Below, piece by piece: positions 1 through 11,616 of a stretch of DNA of 64,000 nucleotides; positions within the stretch are counted from its first letter, which is position 1; each line of letters opens with the position of its first letter. Source of the stretch: Bathynomus jamesi (taxonomy: Eukaryota > Arthropoda > Malacostraca > Isopoda > Cirolanidae). The stretch covers positions 2,186,501 to 2,250,500 of the forward strand of contig JAJOZX010000086.1 in NCBI GenBank assembly GCA_023014485.1, in the 5' to 3' direction. The notes under the pieces were generated by a model, which worked only from the letters and a program-made list of their open reading frames with translations, had not been told where the DNA came from and searched no databases. The position numbers and the translations under genes are program-made.

Positions 1-369
<369 letters not shown>

Positions 370-624
370 GCTATCGCACCGCTCAAGTTATAGGGATACC
401 TATACTCTATGGAAATAGCTTTCATATCGTTCAATACTATTTTTGTGTTCACTTTACATTCGGTTGGCAAGTTATCTTTAAACACGGCTAGAATACATTC
501 GAAAGCACGCACAAAGAGGTCATCGTTAGCCACAACATCATTATTAAATACAAGTTTATAAACACTTCTTTCCAATCGAGGGTTTATTCTTACCGACCCG
601 AGCTTTTCAATCGTGAACGCTTCT

Positions 625-899
625 TCACACTGCATAGCGGCAGTTGAAATAATCTTCTAAGTCGTTACGACAGCTGCTCATTATATAAAGAAATAGTTCT
701 TCAGGGTGAATGGTGTAGGTGAGCTCAGCCCTGTACCGCTCAAGTGCTTTGTACCAAAGTTCATGATATTTCAAAGAGTCTAAACTTTTAAATAAGCATC
801 CCGCTCTAGACCTTTCTCGCCTTGTTCAGTCCTACACTTGGTAAACCCATCGAGCAGAGCGGTGTATGCGTATTCAAGAACCGTATCAAAATAAAGCAT
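625..899 (-). pseudogene. Small P1 ORF, split by a -1 shift
   Basis: An ATG at 899-897 opens a frame running to a stop near 780. The adjoining -1 frame then stays open to a TGA at 625-627. The two frames meet at a T TTA AAA heptamer (786-792 on the plus strand, read in reverse). The downstream part reads plausibly as protein (for example HELWYKALERYRAELTY). Together they would give about 90 residues of unknown function. The 5' end overlaps the end of the 886-1344 gene and the 3' end overlaps the start of the 264-635 gene. The break may be an ordinary frameshift mutation or a programmed one. Confidence 0.35.
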
Positions 900-1344
900 A
901 TCCGTAATACGTATCCGGCTTCAGCTTGCGGAATCCGACGATTTCAAACTTTCTGTCGAGGATGAATCGGTTTCGCGTAGGGACAAGAACGTTATTCTCA
1001 GAAGCATTCTTCCACATCAGTTGTATATCAATGCATGGCTGATCGTTATTTATACACAATGTACAAACAACGGCATATGAGGGGGTATCATTAATCTGCT
1101 CTCTTCTTGTACCTACACCTGCAGGAATTTTATAGCAATCCTCACTCCACTTTTCAAATACCACGAAGATTCTATTTATCTTCTCAACACTTAAATAAAC
1201 AACATTCCCTTTGTAGTTAATGGCACCGGTTTCACGCCTGAACACGCGCAACGACTTCGTCACGGACACATCGTACACGGCATTGAGAATGCTTCTCAAA
1301 GGAAGTTCCATCGTATTCGAGGAGGGCACGTCCAGACGGTTCAA
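886..1344 (-). CDS. Hypothetical P1 protein, 152 aa
   Basis: The family is not recognised. The sequence looks like a folded soluble domain, with alternating hydrophobic strands (NYKGNVVYLSVEKINRIFVV), a single WSEDCYKIP segment and a C-terminal YYGYALF. It has no transmembrane helix or signal peptide. It is followed immediately, with overlap, by two smaller frames on the same strand. As the longest intact non-polymerase frame in P1 it may be a structural or accessory gene, but no Polinton capsid, ATPase or protease motif is visible. Confidence 0.45.
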   Translation of the reverse strand: MNRLDVPSSNTMELPLRSILNAVYDVSVTKSLRVFRRETGAINYKGNVVYLSVEKINRIFVVFEKWSEDCYKIPAGVGTRREQINDTPSYAVVCTLCINNDQPCIDIQLMWKNASENNVLVPTRNRFILDRKFEIVGFRKLKPDTYYGYALF

Positions 1345-1356
1345 GCTCTGAGATGA

Positions 1357-1834
1357 CTATGAGCCACAGGCGAGTGGATCGACTCGACTGGAGGAGTGAG
1401 TCACACCATAAGCTAATGAAACGTGTGCGGCGTTGTTCCAACGTGAATACTTGTATTCCATTATACTGGGTAGGTGTTTTGAGAATTTTTCCGATACATG
1501 AAGCAATATCGGTTTTAATGTTTTATCACTCCCACTCCCCAGAATACGCACCAGACATTTTTGCATAGGGGGATTTTCACGAACTAAACACATTTTATTC
1601 ACAAGTCGGGCCACTATTTGAGAGAAACATATGACCATATTTTTCCTTTTTGCTTAGCAAGCGATACTCCTCTCTAAATTCTGTTAAAAACTCAAGCAGA
1701 CCTTTAGCCACAACCTCACTACAAACCTCGTCATGATATATATTAATGTAGTGGTAAAAATACTTAGGATTCTCTATGATGACAAGATTTACATTCTCAG
1801 TCGCAGGGTACGAATACTCAGTATGATGCAACAT
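1357..1834 (-). pseudogene. Hypothetical P1 gene in two overlapping frames
   Basis: Two frames overlap on the minus strand: 1595-1834 (79 aa, starting MLHHTEYSYP) and 1357-1638 (93 aa). The second frame begins inside the first at a +1 offset. The simplest reading is one gene of about 150 residues carrying a frameshift near 1640. The second half contains VNKMCLVREN and KCLVRILGSGSDKTLKPILL. A degraded match to its VNK..CL.REN..KCLV part appears in both arms of P2 (about 35,080-35,120 and mirrored at 39,420-39,470), which supports a shared ancestral Polinton gene. The function is unknown. Confidence 0.4.
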
Positions 1835-1933
1835 GACATAATATCGCTTGTCACACCACTCATCAACAAGACTTACTAACCATATCCGTTGCTTCTCTTC
1901 TGCACGTGTTGTTTCTTCTACTTCACGGTATAT

Positions 1934-2176
1934 TTAAGCTTTTATAAAGTTTAGTCCTACAACATAGTTCAATACATCACTTTTACCACGAAATCTTGCA
2001 ATGCTCTTGCCAGAATAGCCATACAGTATTTGTACCTCTTGTTCCTTCGCCGGATTCAATGTAGCCTTAAAAGTATCAAAGGAGGGTGGAATATGGTGCC
2101 ATTCAGTAACCGTATCTTCACACTTTACCGAATACCACTTCATAAACGTCGAACACGCAATATTAAAGGTAGCCAT
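1934..2176 (-). CDS. Hypothetical P1 protein, 80 aa
   Basis: An open frame from MATFNIACST to ...GLNFIKA. It is the first small frame downstream of the polymerase C-terminus on the same strand, with a 360-bp repeat-rich gap between them. The function is not recognised and no motif is visible. The middle (EVQILYGYSGKSIARFRGKSD) looks like a compact beta-rich fold. It could be the N-terminal part of the gene at 1357-1834 separated by decay. Confidence 0.35.
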   Translation of the reverse strand: MATFNIACSTFMKWYSVKCEDTVTEWHHIPPSFDTFKATLNPAKEQEVQILYGYSGKSIARFRGKSDVLNYVVGLNFIKA

Positions 2177-2179
2177 TAC

Positions 2180-2461
2180 TATTTTTTCGTCTCCGTGGAG
2201 AAATGCACGTCTGAGATCCAGGGCTTGCAGCGATCAACTGAGCACGCAGGGAAGAGATATGACCAGGTAGTAGCAGGAGTCACGTGACTAATAATACAGG
2301 TGGGCGGAGCTTAGAACTTTCTCCTGTACACACGCTGGGCGGAGGTTAGAATTTTCTCCTCTTACCACACACACACACATATATACACACACACACACAC
2401 ACAAAGGAGAAAGTGAAAAGCTAATTTAAATACGATTTATTTAATAAACAAAATATTCAAG

Positions 2462-2494
<33 letters not shown>

Positions 2495-2540
2495 CACAAA
2501 TATGTGTAATAAATAAACATATCGTTAACAATAGACACAT
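2180..2540. repeat. P1 non-coding gap with short repeats
   Basis: Contains two copies of a short motif (GTGGGCGGAGCTTAGAACTT and a variant with GGAGGTTAGAATTTT), a (CA)n tract at about 2368-2402 and a (TA)n tract near 2470-2493. No gene is seen here. Confidence 0.6.
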
Positions 2541-3396
2541 CAAAGATTAAGGAATCCAAAGGGCACAGTATCATTGGTACCAGGCACCTGGTAACGTTTC
2601 CTATAGGTGTTACGGCACACCTTTGTACCCCTAAGTTCCTTCACGCCCCCAGCTTCTGCGCCCGAAAATTGTGAGTACCTAAAGTTAGTTGGGGCGGCCT
2701 GTCACCGTCATCATCATCCAAGCACTCTAGATCCTTCAACGAATCAAAGTTAACGACCCGCCGATTCGCCTGGTTGAGCGTGATACCCTTAGCCTTCACG
2801 ATATATTTCATATCCTCCCCTACCCTCACCCGTACCCCATACGTTTTTGGCCATGTTGAGACAAAAGAGTCGGCGTATGCGATGTCTCCATACTCATCCT
2901 TGATCTTATCAGTTAACTCCACAAGGAATTCACCAATAGGAGGCATGTATTCACCCTCCCTCGCTGTGAATATCACACTATCTGTATCGGCGTACAAAAC
3001 CCTCCGACCAAGAGAATGCAATAGGCCCCAAAGTTTGATGCGTGCGTAGGCCGTTGTGAAGCTGGCTACAGGTATATTTCTAACCCGTGAGGTATCTGTG
3101 GAGAATTCGGTATTGTTATACTTTAATATGTAAGTATTACCTACATTTACGATCTCCATGACCACTTTATCGGGAGCGTTGGCATAATCCTAGCCTTCAC
3201 TATAACTTTGTGCCAAATGAACGTTCCTTTTGCCAGTATTCTGTGCAAATTTTCCCCAAAGACTGTTTAGACACAAATTTGCACTAAAGCCTGGGTTCTT
3301 TACAATTTGGGAACGGTCAAGCTGTGTTCCTTCACGGTCACGGTCACGGTAACGTTGAATAAAAGCCGATTTTTCATCTTCGGTATCAACTCCTCG

Positions 3397-4870
3397 ACAT
3401 TACTCACTAACCTCACGCAGCACATCATGGATGCCATCAACTCCAGACGACCAGCTCAACGTACACTATTAACAACAATAGACATTAGTAAACCATTGGA
3501 TGCTATCCCACGCTTCCCTCTCATAAACAAAATACTCAACACAAACATGCACGTTAACACTAAAAGATGGCTGAACAACTATCTTTCAGGAAGATACTCA
3601 CATGTCACATTTAATGGCAAGTCATCCAAAAACAAGCTTTTTCCGAACGGGGTTCCTCAAGGCTCTGTTCTCTCACCAACACTGTTCAACTTATACATGC
3701 ATGACATTCCAACACGCATAGATAACAAACTTACCTTATCATCATATGCAGATGACATCACTCTAACATCCACCCACAACAACATCGACACCGCTACAAA
3801 TAACCTACAAACATACATAAACAGTATACAAGACTGGCTCACACACAATAGACTCAAAGTAGCGCCCACAAAATCAACCACCACCTTGCTTACAAGCAAT
3901 ACAAAAGAACACCAGATAATTCCACAGCTTACACTAAACAACACCAACATTCCACACACTCACAGGACCAAAATACTTGAGGTCACATTCAACACATCAT
4001 TATCTTTTGCGAACCATATTCAGGACATTAAAAACAAATGTACGTCAAGACTTAACACGCTTAGGGTACTAACAGGCACAAACTTTGGACACCAGCAGGA
4101 AACAACATCACTTATATACAAACAATATATTCGCCCAGTTATGGACTATGCTAGCCCATGCTGGGCACCCATTATCTCAAACACACACATAAACACCTTA
4201 CAGACAATAAAAAACAACGCACTTCGTATCATTACAGGATGCGCTCAAACAACACCAATAGAACACCTGCACACAGAAACAAAAATATTGAAACTTAGGG
4301 AACATTTAGACATGAGAAGAACACAATTCATGGCAGCAGCGACAAATAAACCACAACACCCTTGCCACTACATGTACATTGTACAATCATGCACCGACAC
4401 CTCGCACCATTAAGGTAACACCAGAGAGACATTATAACCAAATACTCCATTCTATACCACGCCCCCCACATCACACAGTACAAAAAACACGTACACACAC
4501 ATACCTAACCCACAAAGCACTGACACGACTCGGTCCGAATGCGGTCCTAGGTGCGAAGCCGCCACCCATTAACAGGTCAGAGATCAGCCTGAGCAGATCA
4601 GATCGAATTAACTTAGCACGATTCCGATGTGGACATCACCCCAACTTACGTACATATAAACACAGACTAGACAACTCCACAGACGACACCTGCCATCTGT
4701 GCCAGGACACTCCACAAACAATTGAACACATTATGACAGACTGTACCGCTCTAGCACAACAACGAACAAAACACATCACTAGTGCGCTGCACCTCTGGTC
4801 CACTCCAGAGAGGGCGATCGGGTACCTGCGTGCCGACGGCTTGCTCGATCAGGATGGGCTGATCGGCTAA
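3397..4870 (+). pseudogene. LINE reverse transcriptase and C-terminal zinc-knuckle region
   Basis: The RT makes DNA from the LINE transcript. Visible motifs are GVPQGSVLSPTLFNLYMHDI (about 3650-3710) and the catalytic YADD box (about 3745-3756), followed by the thumb (YIRPVMDYASPCW). The frame stops at 4411-4413 and coding continues in another frame from about 4379. That second part ends with a C..C........H....C knuckle (CHLCQDTPQTIEHIMTDC) and a terminal LWSTPERAIGYLR segment. The clade was not settled: Jockey- or I-like is plausible from the RT and C-terminal knuckle. The RT fingers are missing, so it is not functional. Confidence 0.85.
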
Positions 4871-4883
4871 ACAACAACAACAA
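3397..4883 (+). mobile_element. 5'-truncated non-LTR retrotransposon inside P1 polB
   Basis: A LINE fragment flanked by a perfect 10-bp duplication, CAACTCCTCG, at 3387-3396 and 4884-4893, ending in a short (AAC)n tail. It carries the RT palm and the C-terminal region but no endonuclease, as expected for 5' truncation during target-primed reverse transcription. It interrupts the host polymerase between its Pol A and Pol B motifs, so it is younger than P1. Confidence 0.9.
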
Positions 4884-7082
4884 CAACTCCTCGCGGATAC
4901 CTTGATGCTTCTATCTTATCCTTCAAAAAAAGTGTTTATATATAGCGTGAAATGTTGGGTAGCTTCTGAAGCCTCCACACCTCATGTACCTTCAATATTC
5001 TGTAGCCATAGCGAACAGCTAGATCCAGCTCTGGGTTTGTATATATACATCTGATCTTACGCTGGTTGGTTGTATGATTTCATTCCCCATTGTTCTCCTC
5101 TGCGCATTTCACGCACAGGGAAAACATCAGCTTGTGGTCTATAACGATGGGTAAGATTGGCATCCATAAATCGCGATGGGAGAGCATATCTACGAAAGAA
5201 AGGCCGAAATAGTACACGTTCAAATTTGTTGAGAACACATCGATGGTGGGTAGGTCAGGTCCCACTAGTTTCTCAGGTGTACCCAAGGGGTAGAGATTGT
5301 TCTTCATCGCGTAGGGATATAAAGAACAGTAGTCGTAGTAATGGAGTTTCACGCCCTCCGAAAGCGGAAAGTATAGCTTGAAGGGATTTGTACGCCATCC
5401 AAACAAGCTATCACCACATCTGAGAGGATCCAGCACCATTGAACGTTTGATGGTATTTATTTCTTCACGTTACCGTTCATCTGTTTCCATCCGTGCATCA
5501 TACTCATGCTCCCGCAATACTTTGTAAGTGAACTGGGAGCCTGTAAGCTGATCGCGGGTGCGGGTCCACGCAAGACAGTCGGCAGATCTACCGTGGAGAT
5601 CTCCTACGATTCCACACTCAGGACGGGGGAAGCCGTGCAACCAGCAACCGTTAAAGGAGTACACAGTCTTCTCACCATTGGCACGGTTTTCACTTAGACC
5701 ATCAACCAAAAAAACACCATTAACCTTAATGGATACTTTTCCCGTGTTGCGAGCATGCTTTATAGATACACCTGTCTGCTGCTGTATGTGTATGAGCCAG
5801 TAAATAGCTTTGTGCCCATAACTGCGGGGATTGTTTCTCTGAATAACGGCTAAGGTGTATTTAGGCATGAAGTTACTTTTGAACACCGTAAAACATAATG
5901 AGGCGATCGTGGTCGCGACTTGCAACGGATCGCATTCGAAACGGCCTATGTACATCCTTCTAAACGCCTGGAAACATACCCTAAGCATGCGCACATCATT
6001 CACGCAGTAACGCTCACATTCATCAGCTATATTTTAAGGTTTAGATTCATAAAAACTGTTGTAGTAGCAGTCAAAATCTTCACGTTGATCTGTACTCATA
6101 CTTTCATAGTTACAGTAATGTTTCGGTGGAGGTAGTCCTACGTAATTTAAAGTTTCGCTATTGAAGAATGTGTAAGGAAAATATCCTTTTGAAACTTCAG
6201 CGGCTACGCCCATCACCTTGGGTAGCTTTGCTAATTTACAAGGTGTGAATAATAAAGTGTCTCTAAACTGTACATTACCTCTTATTTGCATCTGTATTAG
6301 TTTGCCTCTTTTCAAGGGATCACCTGTAAATATCTCAGATGACTCGTGCTCAAGCAACTCCTTATAAAGGAACTGTGGGTCAAATTTTGCCCCGTTATGG
6401 GAAAGAATATACCCAGTCATTTTTTTAACTTGTCCGCTAACTTGACAATATAGGATACAAAGATTTTCAAAGGGATATCGTGGGCATTCGTTTTAAAAAC
6501 GTTTGTCCGTTTACCACATTTGTGACACTTATCAAACTTGATCCCTATACACTCATCACAGATAGTCTGGCTTACAAGTAAATGTGGAATAACCTCTTTG
6601 GTTTGTATGTTTCTATATCGTAGTACACAGTTATACAAAGTCTAATTTTAGGCTTACCGTCTTTCATATAACATACGTGCTTTACTCCAACCGCCTTATA
6701 TTTCTCATGGCATGTAGAACAGTGAATTTCATCACACTTATGCTTGAAATTCCCCCAATTATCAATTATATGAAACATACCACATTCACAAATTCTCATT
6801 TTCTTGCACGTTCCAATTGATTTATGGAGCTCAAAACAGTTATTATTGAAAAATGTGCGTCTCCACACACCACAATCACTCTTCTCAGCTTCAACTACAC
6901 GGCTTTCACATTTGGAGCTTTTACACTGCTCACATACCATGTGGAAATCTTCACAATGTTTCACTATATCATCCGCAAACTCGATACACCCCTTACACAA
7001 ATCATCATTTCGTCCATATTTTCGACTCTTATCATAACTCGCGTAAAGGTCCCTTATATAACGCGAGTTATGATGTTATAAT

Positions 7083-7238
7083 GTTAAGCCGTGTTTACTG
7101 CGTAGTGCATAGCAATAATGATGTGACTGTAGACTCGATTACGTGTGAGTTTAGTGTTTTGCGCAGTAGAACAAAGTGAATATATTTTGATGTATATTTA
7201 TTTTCAGTATATTTAATTATTTAATATAATTTGTATAT
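7083..7238. repeat. P1 inner terminal inverted repeat, right
   Basis: Reverse complement of 208-369. It contains an open frame that mirrors the C-terminus of the 264-635 protein. It is cut off at 7238 by the LTR-like insertion that begins TGTTGTGACG. Confidence 0.8.
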
Positions 7239-8884
7239 TGTTGTGACGGCAAATTTGCGTGCTGAAATCTCTTACGAGAATAGGAGCAGAAATTTTAGTT
7301 TTATGATTTTGTTGTTCAAATCTCTAAAGCAAGGTAGTTTAGAGTATGGTTATTGAAGAATATCAATAGGTTTCTTGCTACAGGGTTAAAAATAAAAATG
7401 TTTCAGATTATTTAACATTCGTTCGATTTTTATTTTTGTGTTCTCACGTTAATGGTATAGCCCAGAACAGCCTTGTGGTAGAGATTTATGGTAGGGTCGA
7501 GGAGCGGCCCTAGATTCAAAGAGAAGGAAAAACAAGCTGGCCGGGTTCAGATGTAAAATGGTTTGTGTTCTCTTCGCTTTGTGGTTAAACTTTTGTGAGA
7601 CAGACTTCGAATCCACTTGTTAAATTAGACCATGACATTGGTCCTAAACTTGAGAAACCAAGTGGCTTCGAAGGAAGAACTTTATTTTAAGTTGATTTTA
7701 AGGAAAAGGAGCTTTGTTTTTGGAAGGGAATGTCAATGTCCAATCAAAGGACAATGATTCTCATAACACCCAGTGATCGAAAAGAAAAGCTCCTTCTTTC
7801 CTTATATATGGATGAAAGCTTTCGTAGGGACGATCTTATGTAATGAAAATGTTTTTGATAGGTCATTCAGAATATTGTAAGGCGGAGCCCTTGAAATTTT
7901 AAGGTGTAACTTAGATTTCTAAGTTAGTTGTAGTTCGGTACTGTAAAAATAAAGAATGAATCTTTAGGCTCTGTGGCGTGATTGAAAATTTCGAAGTTGA
8001 GTTAAAACTGTTTCACGTTGTACTTAAAATTTGAATTTTCTTTGTTTACCCGAACTTGTGTGTAAGGGCTTTATTGTTAGCGACCGGAAAAAAACAACTT
8101 TGTGAAATTTCGTTTAATTTAGTTTTGTTCAAATTAAATGTTAAACTGTAAGTTTGCGACATATTAGGTTCCCTCAGGGAAGAGTCAATATTTTGTGTTG
8201 AAGTTGGTTCCCGTGGAAACCCGGGAAGTTAGTGCATGACCATTTAGTTATTGTGAGAAGAAATCTAATTTATTTTACAGACTTTTTTCCTGGAAAAATC
8301 TGCGGAACTCGCGCAGAACTATTGAGCGTAAATTTCTCAAATTTTTGTAAGTAAACCAATTTTTAAACTCCTCCTTAGATTACGAAATTTGAATTTAGTG
8401 TTGTTTTTAAAGGTACACGCAAATATAAAAAATCCTCCCTATAAATGGGGGTCCGGTGCTAGTGTCTTCGAACAACTGATACAATGAGCAAACCAACCGA
8501 TGTTTTTTGAGACTGAAATACTTGCAAACATTTTCTTTAAATTAGGAATTTGATTTTTTAAACAAAATTTGTAATCGTACATCCGCATATTTTTTTCAAT
8601 TTATGTCTTAATTGGAGTGAAATTAAATAAACTTTATAAGAGGGAGTGTGTCGTTTTTATGCTACCATGCAATAGGCCTCTCTTGTAAGCTGAGGGTAAA
8701 TTAACATTGAAAGTTTGAAAATTCAAAATGGGCTTCAAGTAAGCCGAGGGAAACTACGCGTACAAAATTGAAAGGCCATCCGAGTGGATAGGCAGAGTCA
8801 TCCTGAAATAAACGAACCACGTGTGTACGAAATAAGTGCAATCGAAAAAACGGTGCTCACCACATAAATTAAAGGGATTGACAC

Positions 8885-8888
<4 letters not shown>
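7239..8888. mobile_element. Probable solo LTR (1650 bp)
   Basis: Starts TGTTGTGACGGC and ends GACACCACA, with short imperfect inverted ends (TGTTGTG and CACCACA). It is flanked by TATAT on both sides, which is weak evidence because the target is (TA)n. Comparison with the left P1 repeat, where (TA)n joins the two blocks directly, shows that exactly this segment is extra. A TATA-like TATAAATG lies near 8440 and an AATAAA near 8626. It has no coding content. The superfamily (Gypsy or BEL) cannot be told from one LTR. Confidence 0.6.
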
Positions 8889-8928
<40 letters not shown>

Positions 8929-8931
<3 letters not shown>

Positions 8932-9045
8932 CTCCTGTACTGCAATATTGATGGTTATACTCCATCGCTTTGAATTTCTTACATTATTTTTTATTTTATT
9001 TTTTATTTTAGTTAAGTGCATTAGAAGATAATGTGTATGTATTTA
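8929..9045. repeat. P1 outer inverted repeat, right
   Basis: Reverse complement of 1-110. A second, degraded copy of its first part (TTTCTCC.GTACTG..ATATTG) follows at 9144 after more TA repeats, so this end is internally tandem. Confidence 0.7.
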
Positions 9046-9097
9046 TTTTCAATTATAATTATTTAATGTAATTGTGTGTATATATATATATAAATAC

Positions 9098-9143
<46 letters not shown>

Positions 9144-9144
<1 letters not shown>

Positions 9145-9480
9145 TTCTCCGTACTGTTATATTGATGGTTATACTCAATCGTTTTGTGTTATACTATTTT
9201 TTATTTTATTTTTTGATATATTGATATATTCCTCGTTCGTATTTCTTATACTATTATTATTTTTTATTTTATTTTTTGATCATATATATTCCATCATCTG
9301 TATAGCATTGTATATTTATTTTCTATATATTTCATGAAATTCATTCCAATAATTTGGCTCAATAAAAAGAATGATGTAATGGTGTTTTATTTAATTCTTT
9401 TGGTTGTACATATAAACGATATTATTGTTTAATTATATGTATACCAAATGGCTAGTTACGCCTTTTAAACCGACTGACGG
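9144..9480. repeat. Polinton terminal-repeat sequence shared with P2
   Basis: Matches, in the same outward order, P2 right-arm segments 42,930-43,050 and 45,655-45,790, and inversely 28,490-28,720. Shared pieces include TTTTATTTAATTCTTTTGGTTG and the CCAAATGGCTGGTTA-type motif. This links P1 to the P2 family. The outermost P1 end is not recognisable beyond here. Confidence 0.65.
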
Positions 9481-9599
9481 ATTTCTAAGCCAACTGTAGA
9501 GTGTATATAAATATATTCTGAAATAAAATAAGTGTTTAAATTAGCCAAATTTTACTATTATTAGCATTAGAAATAAACTTATACAAGAAAAACTATTTT

Positions 9600-9629
9600 T
9601 TATGTAGTGGCTCTAATAATTTGATCACC

Positions 9630-9690
<61 letters not shown>
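9600..9690. repeat. Tc1-like end remnant and (TA)n tract
   Basis: GTGGCTCTAATAATTTGATC followed by ACCCTCTGT resembles one terminal repeat of a Tc1-type element, read outward into a (TA)n tract at 9637-9688. No partner end was found. The following 9700-10,150 shows nothing recognisable apart from short TA runs. Confidence 0.3.
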
Positions 9691-9691
<1 letters not shown>

Positions 9692-10189
9692 TATATAAAA
9701 ACCCATGTACGGGCCATTAAAAATGTTTAAAAAAAACTGCAGTCTTAGAGAGAGATATTTCCCGTTGGTTCATTATATTATGTTTATTCCGAGGATAAAA
9801 ATCCTTTTTCCCCAAAAAAATTCCAAGCAAAAGATCAAATATATATATATATATATATTGAAAACTCATTGGTGGAGTTTTGGATGCTGAGTGGTGAAAG
9901 ATTTAGTTATATGATTTAGTGAAAATAGTAAATTTTTCACTAATTACTACCCTTCATTTTTTCGTATTATATACGAAATTATAAATATATACTGTGAATG
10001 GTAGTGTTTTCATAATAATTTTTTTACTGAGTCAGGAAAATGCTTATTTCACTACCCCTATTTGTTTTTGCCCGTTACTTTATAATGGACGTATTTCTTA
10101 TTATTGGGGTTTTTATTCCGCATATACCTATATGCATATACCTGTACATTTCAGGTTGCAGATAAAACAACTATTGATTACAGAATATC

Positions 10190-10735
10190 TTCAGAGGTTA
10201 ACAAAAGAAAGTTTATTGGGGCTGTAGAAAATATTCGACTTGAATGCGACGAACCCATGAATGATTCAGATCATATGGTTCAGTTCTTCTATAACACATT
10301 CCATATTTAATACTCCTTCAAGGAGGAAGCCAATTTCACCCAAAAGCATTGTAAACCCATGAATCACTCCAAGAATTATCACTTTAGTAAATAACAGATA
10401 AAGTATTCAAATTGCAATTACAAAGCAAAATTTCTAAAGCTCATTACACTCAGTACAGAAACAAATTAACTAAAATAATCAAAATTGCAAAATATAACTA
10501 CAACAACAATAATTTTTTCAAACATAAAGGAGCCATGAAAAACAAACACTTGGACAGCGATAAACAGTCTTCTCGGAAACCAAATTAAAAAAAATTCAAG
10601 AGAAACTAAATGTTGGTAATAAAGAAATTACTCATGATACTTCTCTTGCAGACTCTTTAAATAACCATTTTACTTCATTAGCTGATAAGCTTCATTCACA
10701 GTTATTAAATAATAATGATCACTCACTGTTAGAGT
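10190..10735 (+). pseudogene. Degenerate LINE fragment (linker between endonuclease and RT)
   Basis: Conceptual translation gives pieces such as YRNKLTKIIKIAKYNYNN followed by FFKHKG and a lysine- and asparagine-rich stretch. This resembles the linker between the endonuclease and reverse transcriptase of CR1- or Jockey-like LINEs. No catalytic box is present and stops are frequent. It ends abruptly near 10,740, where unrelated sequence begins. It is recognised only by style. Confidence 0.35.
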
Positions 10736-10849
10736 ATATGCCACCCTGACCACTAACTTAATTTCTTTTGTTCCTGCTATCTCAAGCAGAATGATGGCAT
10801 TTGGTCCGATAGAGTGGATCAATTTGAAAATTTCTTCCTCGCGTTCCTT

Positions 10850-11130
10850 CATGAGGGGTCTCCCTCTTCCTTACTGTCCTTTATGAGGTTTCATGGTCTT
10901 TCATGAGAGATATTTAAAAAAAAAAATAAAACTAAAAAATAAAAAAAAGATTCATCCTCGCCTTCCTTCTTGGTCTTCATGAGACAAAAAAACAAAACAG
11001 ACAAAAACAACAAAAAAAAACAGACAAAAATAGACAAAAAATAAAGGATCAATGTTTCTTCTGGGCTCCTTCATGGTCTTTCACGAAAGAAAACAAACAA
11101 ACAAATAAACAAACATTCCCTGACGAGATA
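10850..11130. repeat. Low-complexity A-rich region with a spaced motif
   Basis: A-rich sequence containing three spaced copies of a motif like TTCATGGTCTTTCATGAG (near 10,888, 10,966 and 11,070). No gene is seen. Confidence 0.4.
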
Positions 11131-11235
11131 TTGAGTAGAAAAAATTCATGGTTCATTTTACGCAGCGTTCTGGCGCGTTCGGTTTCGCGGTCCCCGTTAG
11201 TTTAGCTTTCTGGAAGCTTTCGTGCAGAAGATGCA

Positions 11236-11517
11236 GGTACTTGTAGGTTATGTCCGCCCCACAACCAATTTTGACAGAATATTTTCGTTAAAACTAACGA
11301 AAATATCACGACTTAACCTAACCAATTATCAAGGGCGTACAGTTGATCTATTATTAATTATAACATTGTTTGTTTCTGGAATAGTATTTACTATTTACTA
11401 ATAGATCAACTGCACGCCGTTGATATATAATTGGTTAGGTTAAGTCGTGATATTTTCGTTAGTTTTAACGAAAATATTCTGTCAAAATTGGTGGGGGGGA
11501 GATAACCTACAAGTACC
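11236..11517. mobile_element. Foldback element FB0, 282 bp, TSD AAGATGCA
   Basis: Long inverted arms of about 120 bp start GGTACTTGTAGGTTA and meet around an AT-rich loop. A perfect 8-bp duplication, AAGATGCA, flanks it (11,228-11,235 and 11,518-11,525). Its inner arm (TTAACCTAACCAATTATCAA and GGGCGTACAGTTGA) recurs as a tight hairpin at 51,781-51,890 and as a remnant at about 50,165-50,210. There is no coding capacity. Confidence 0.85.
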
Positions 11518-11570
11518 AAGATGCATTTCTGGAGCATCAGGTTTCTGCTGATATATATATATATATATAT

Positions 11571-11597
11571 GGGACCATTCTGAGTTCATTCCCATAT
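11571..11597. repeat. Terminal remnant of the 35.2-kb palindrome family
   Basis: GGGACCATTCTGAGTTCATT, followed by CCCA, sits alone in (TA)n. It matches the termini of the palindromic element at 35,231-36,032. A similar orphan end is at 22,779-22,800. Confidence 0.6.
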
Positions 11598-11616
11598 ATA
11601 TATATATATATATATA

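Larger units (their letters stand above)
2540..7000 (-). pseudogene. polB: Protein-primed DNA polymerase B of P1, broken by a LINE and frameshifts
   Basis: This would copy the element by protein-primed synthesis. Read from the right, it has a Cys-rich N-terminus (many CxxC pairs, 6650-7000), Exo I (YYDIET, about 6620), Exo II (HNGAKFD, about 6400), Exo III (YCVND, about 6005), the Pol A motif (YDYCSLYP, about 5330), Pol B (NSLWGKF, about 3240) and Pol C (YADTDSVIF, about 3000). A short C-terminal frame ends at TGA 2540-2542. Frames change near 6600, 6420, 6010, 5450 and 2643, and a LINE (3397-4883) separates Pol A from Pol B. No ATG was found near the 5' end, where the frame opens upstream of 7000. 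The motif order identifies the family; the gene is inactive as read. Confidence 0.85.

Noticed and set aside
8754..9337. Open frames rich in alternating Y and I
   Set aside because: They are translations of (TA)n repeats. The same applies to frames near 26,450-26,770, 27,217-27,549, 28,928-29,230, 30,078-30,377 and 36,232-36,552.
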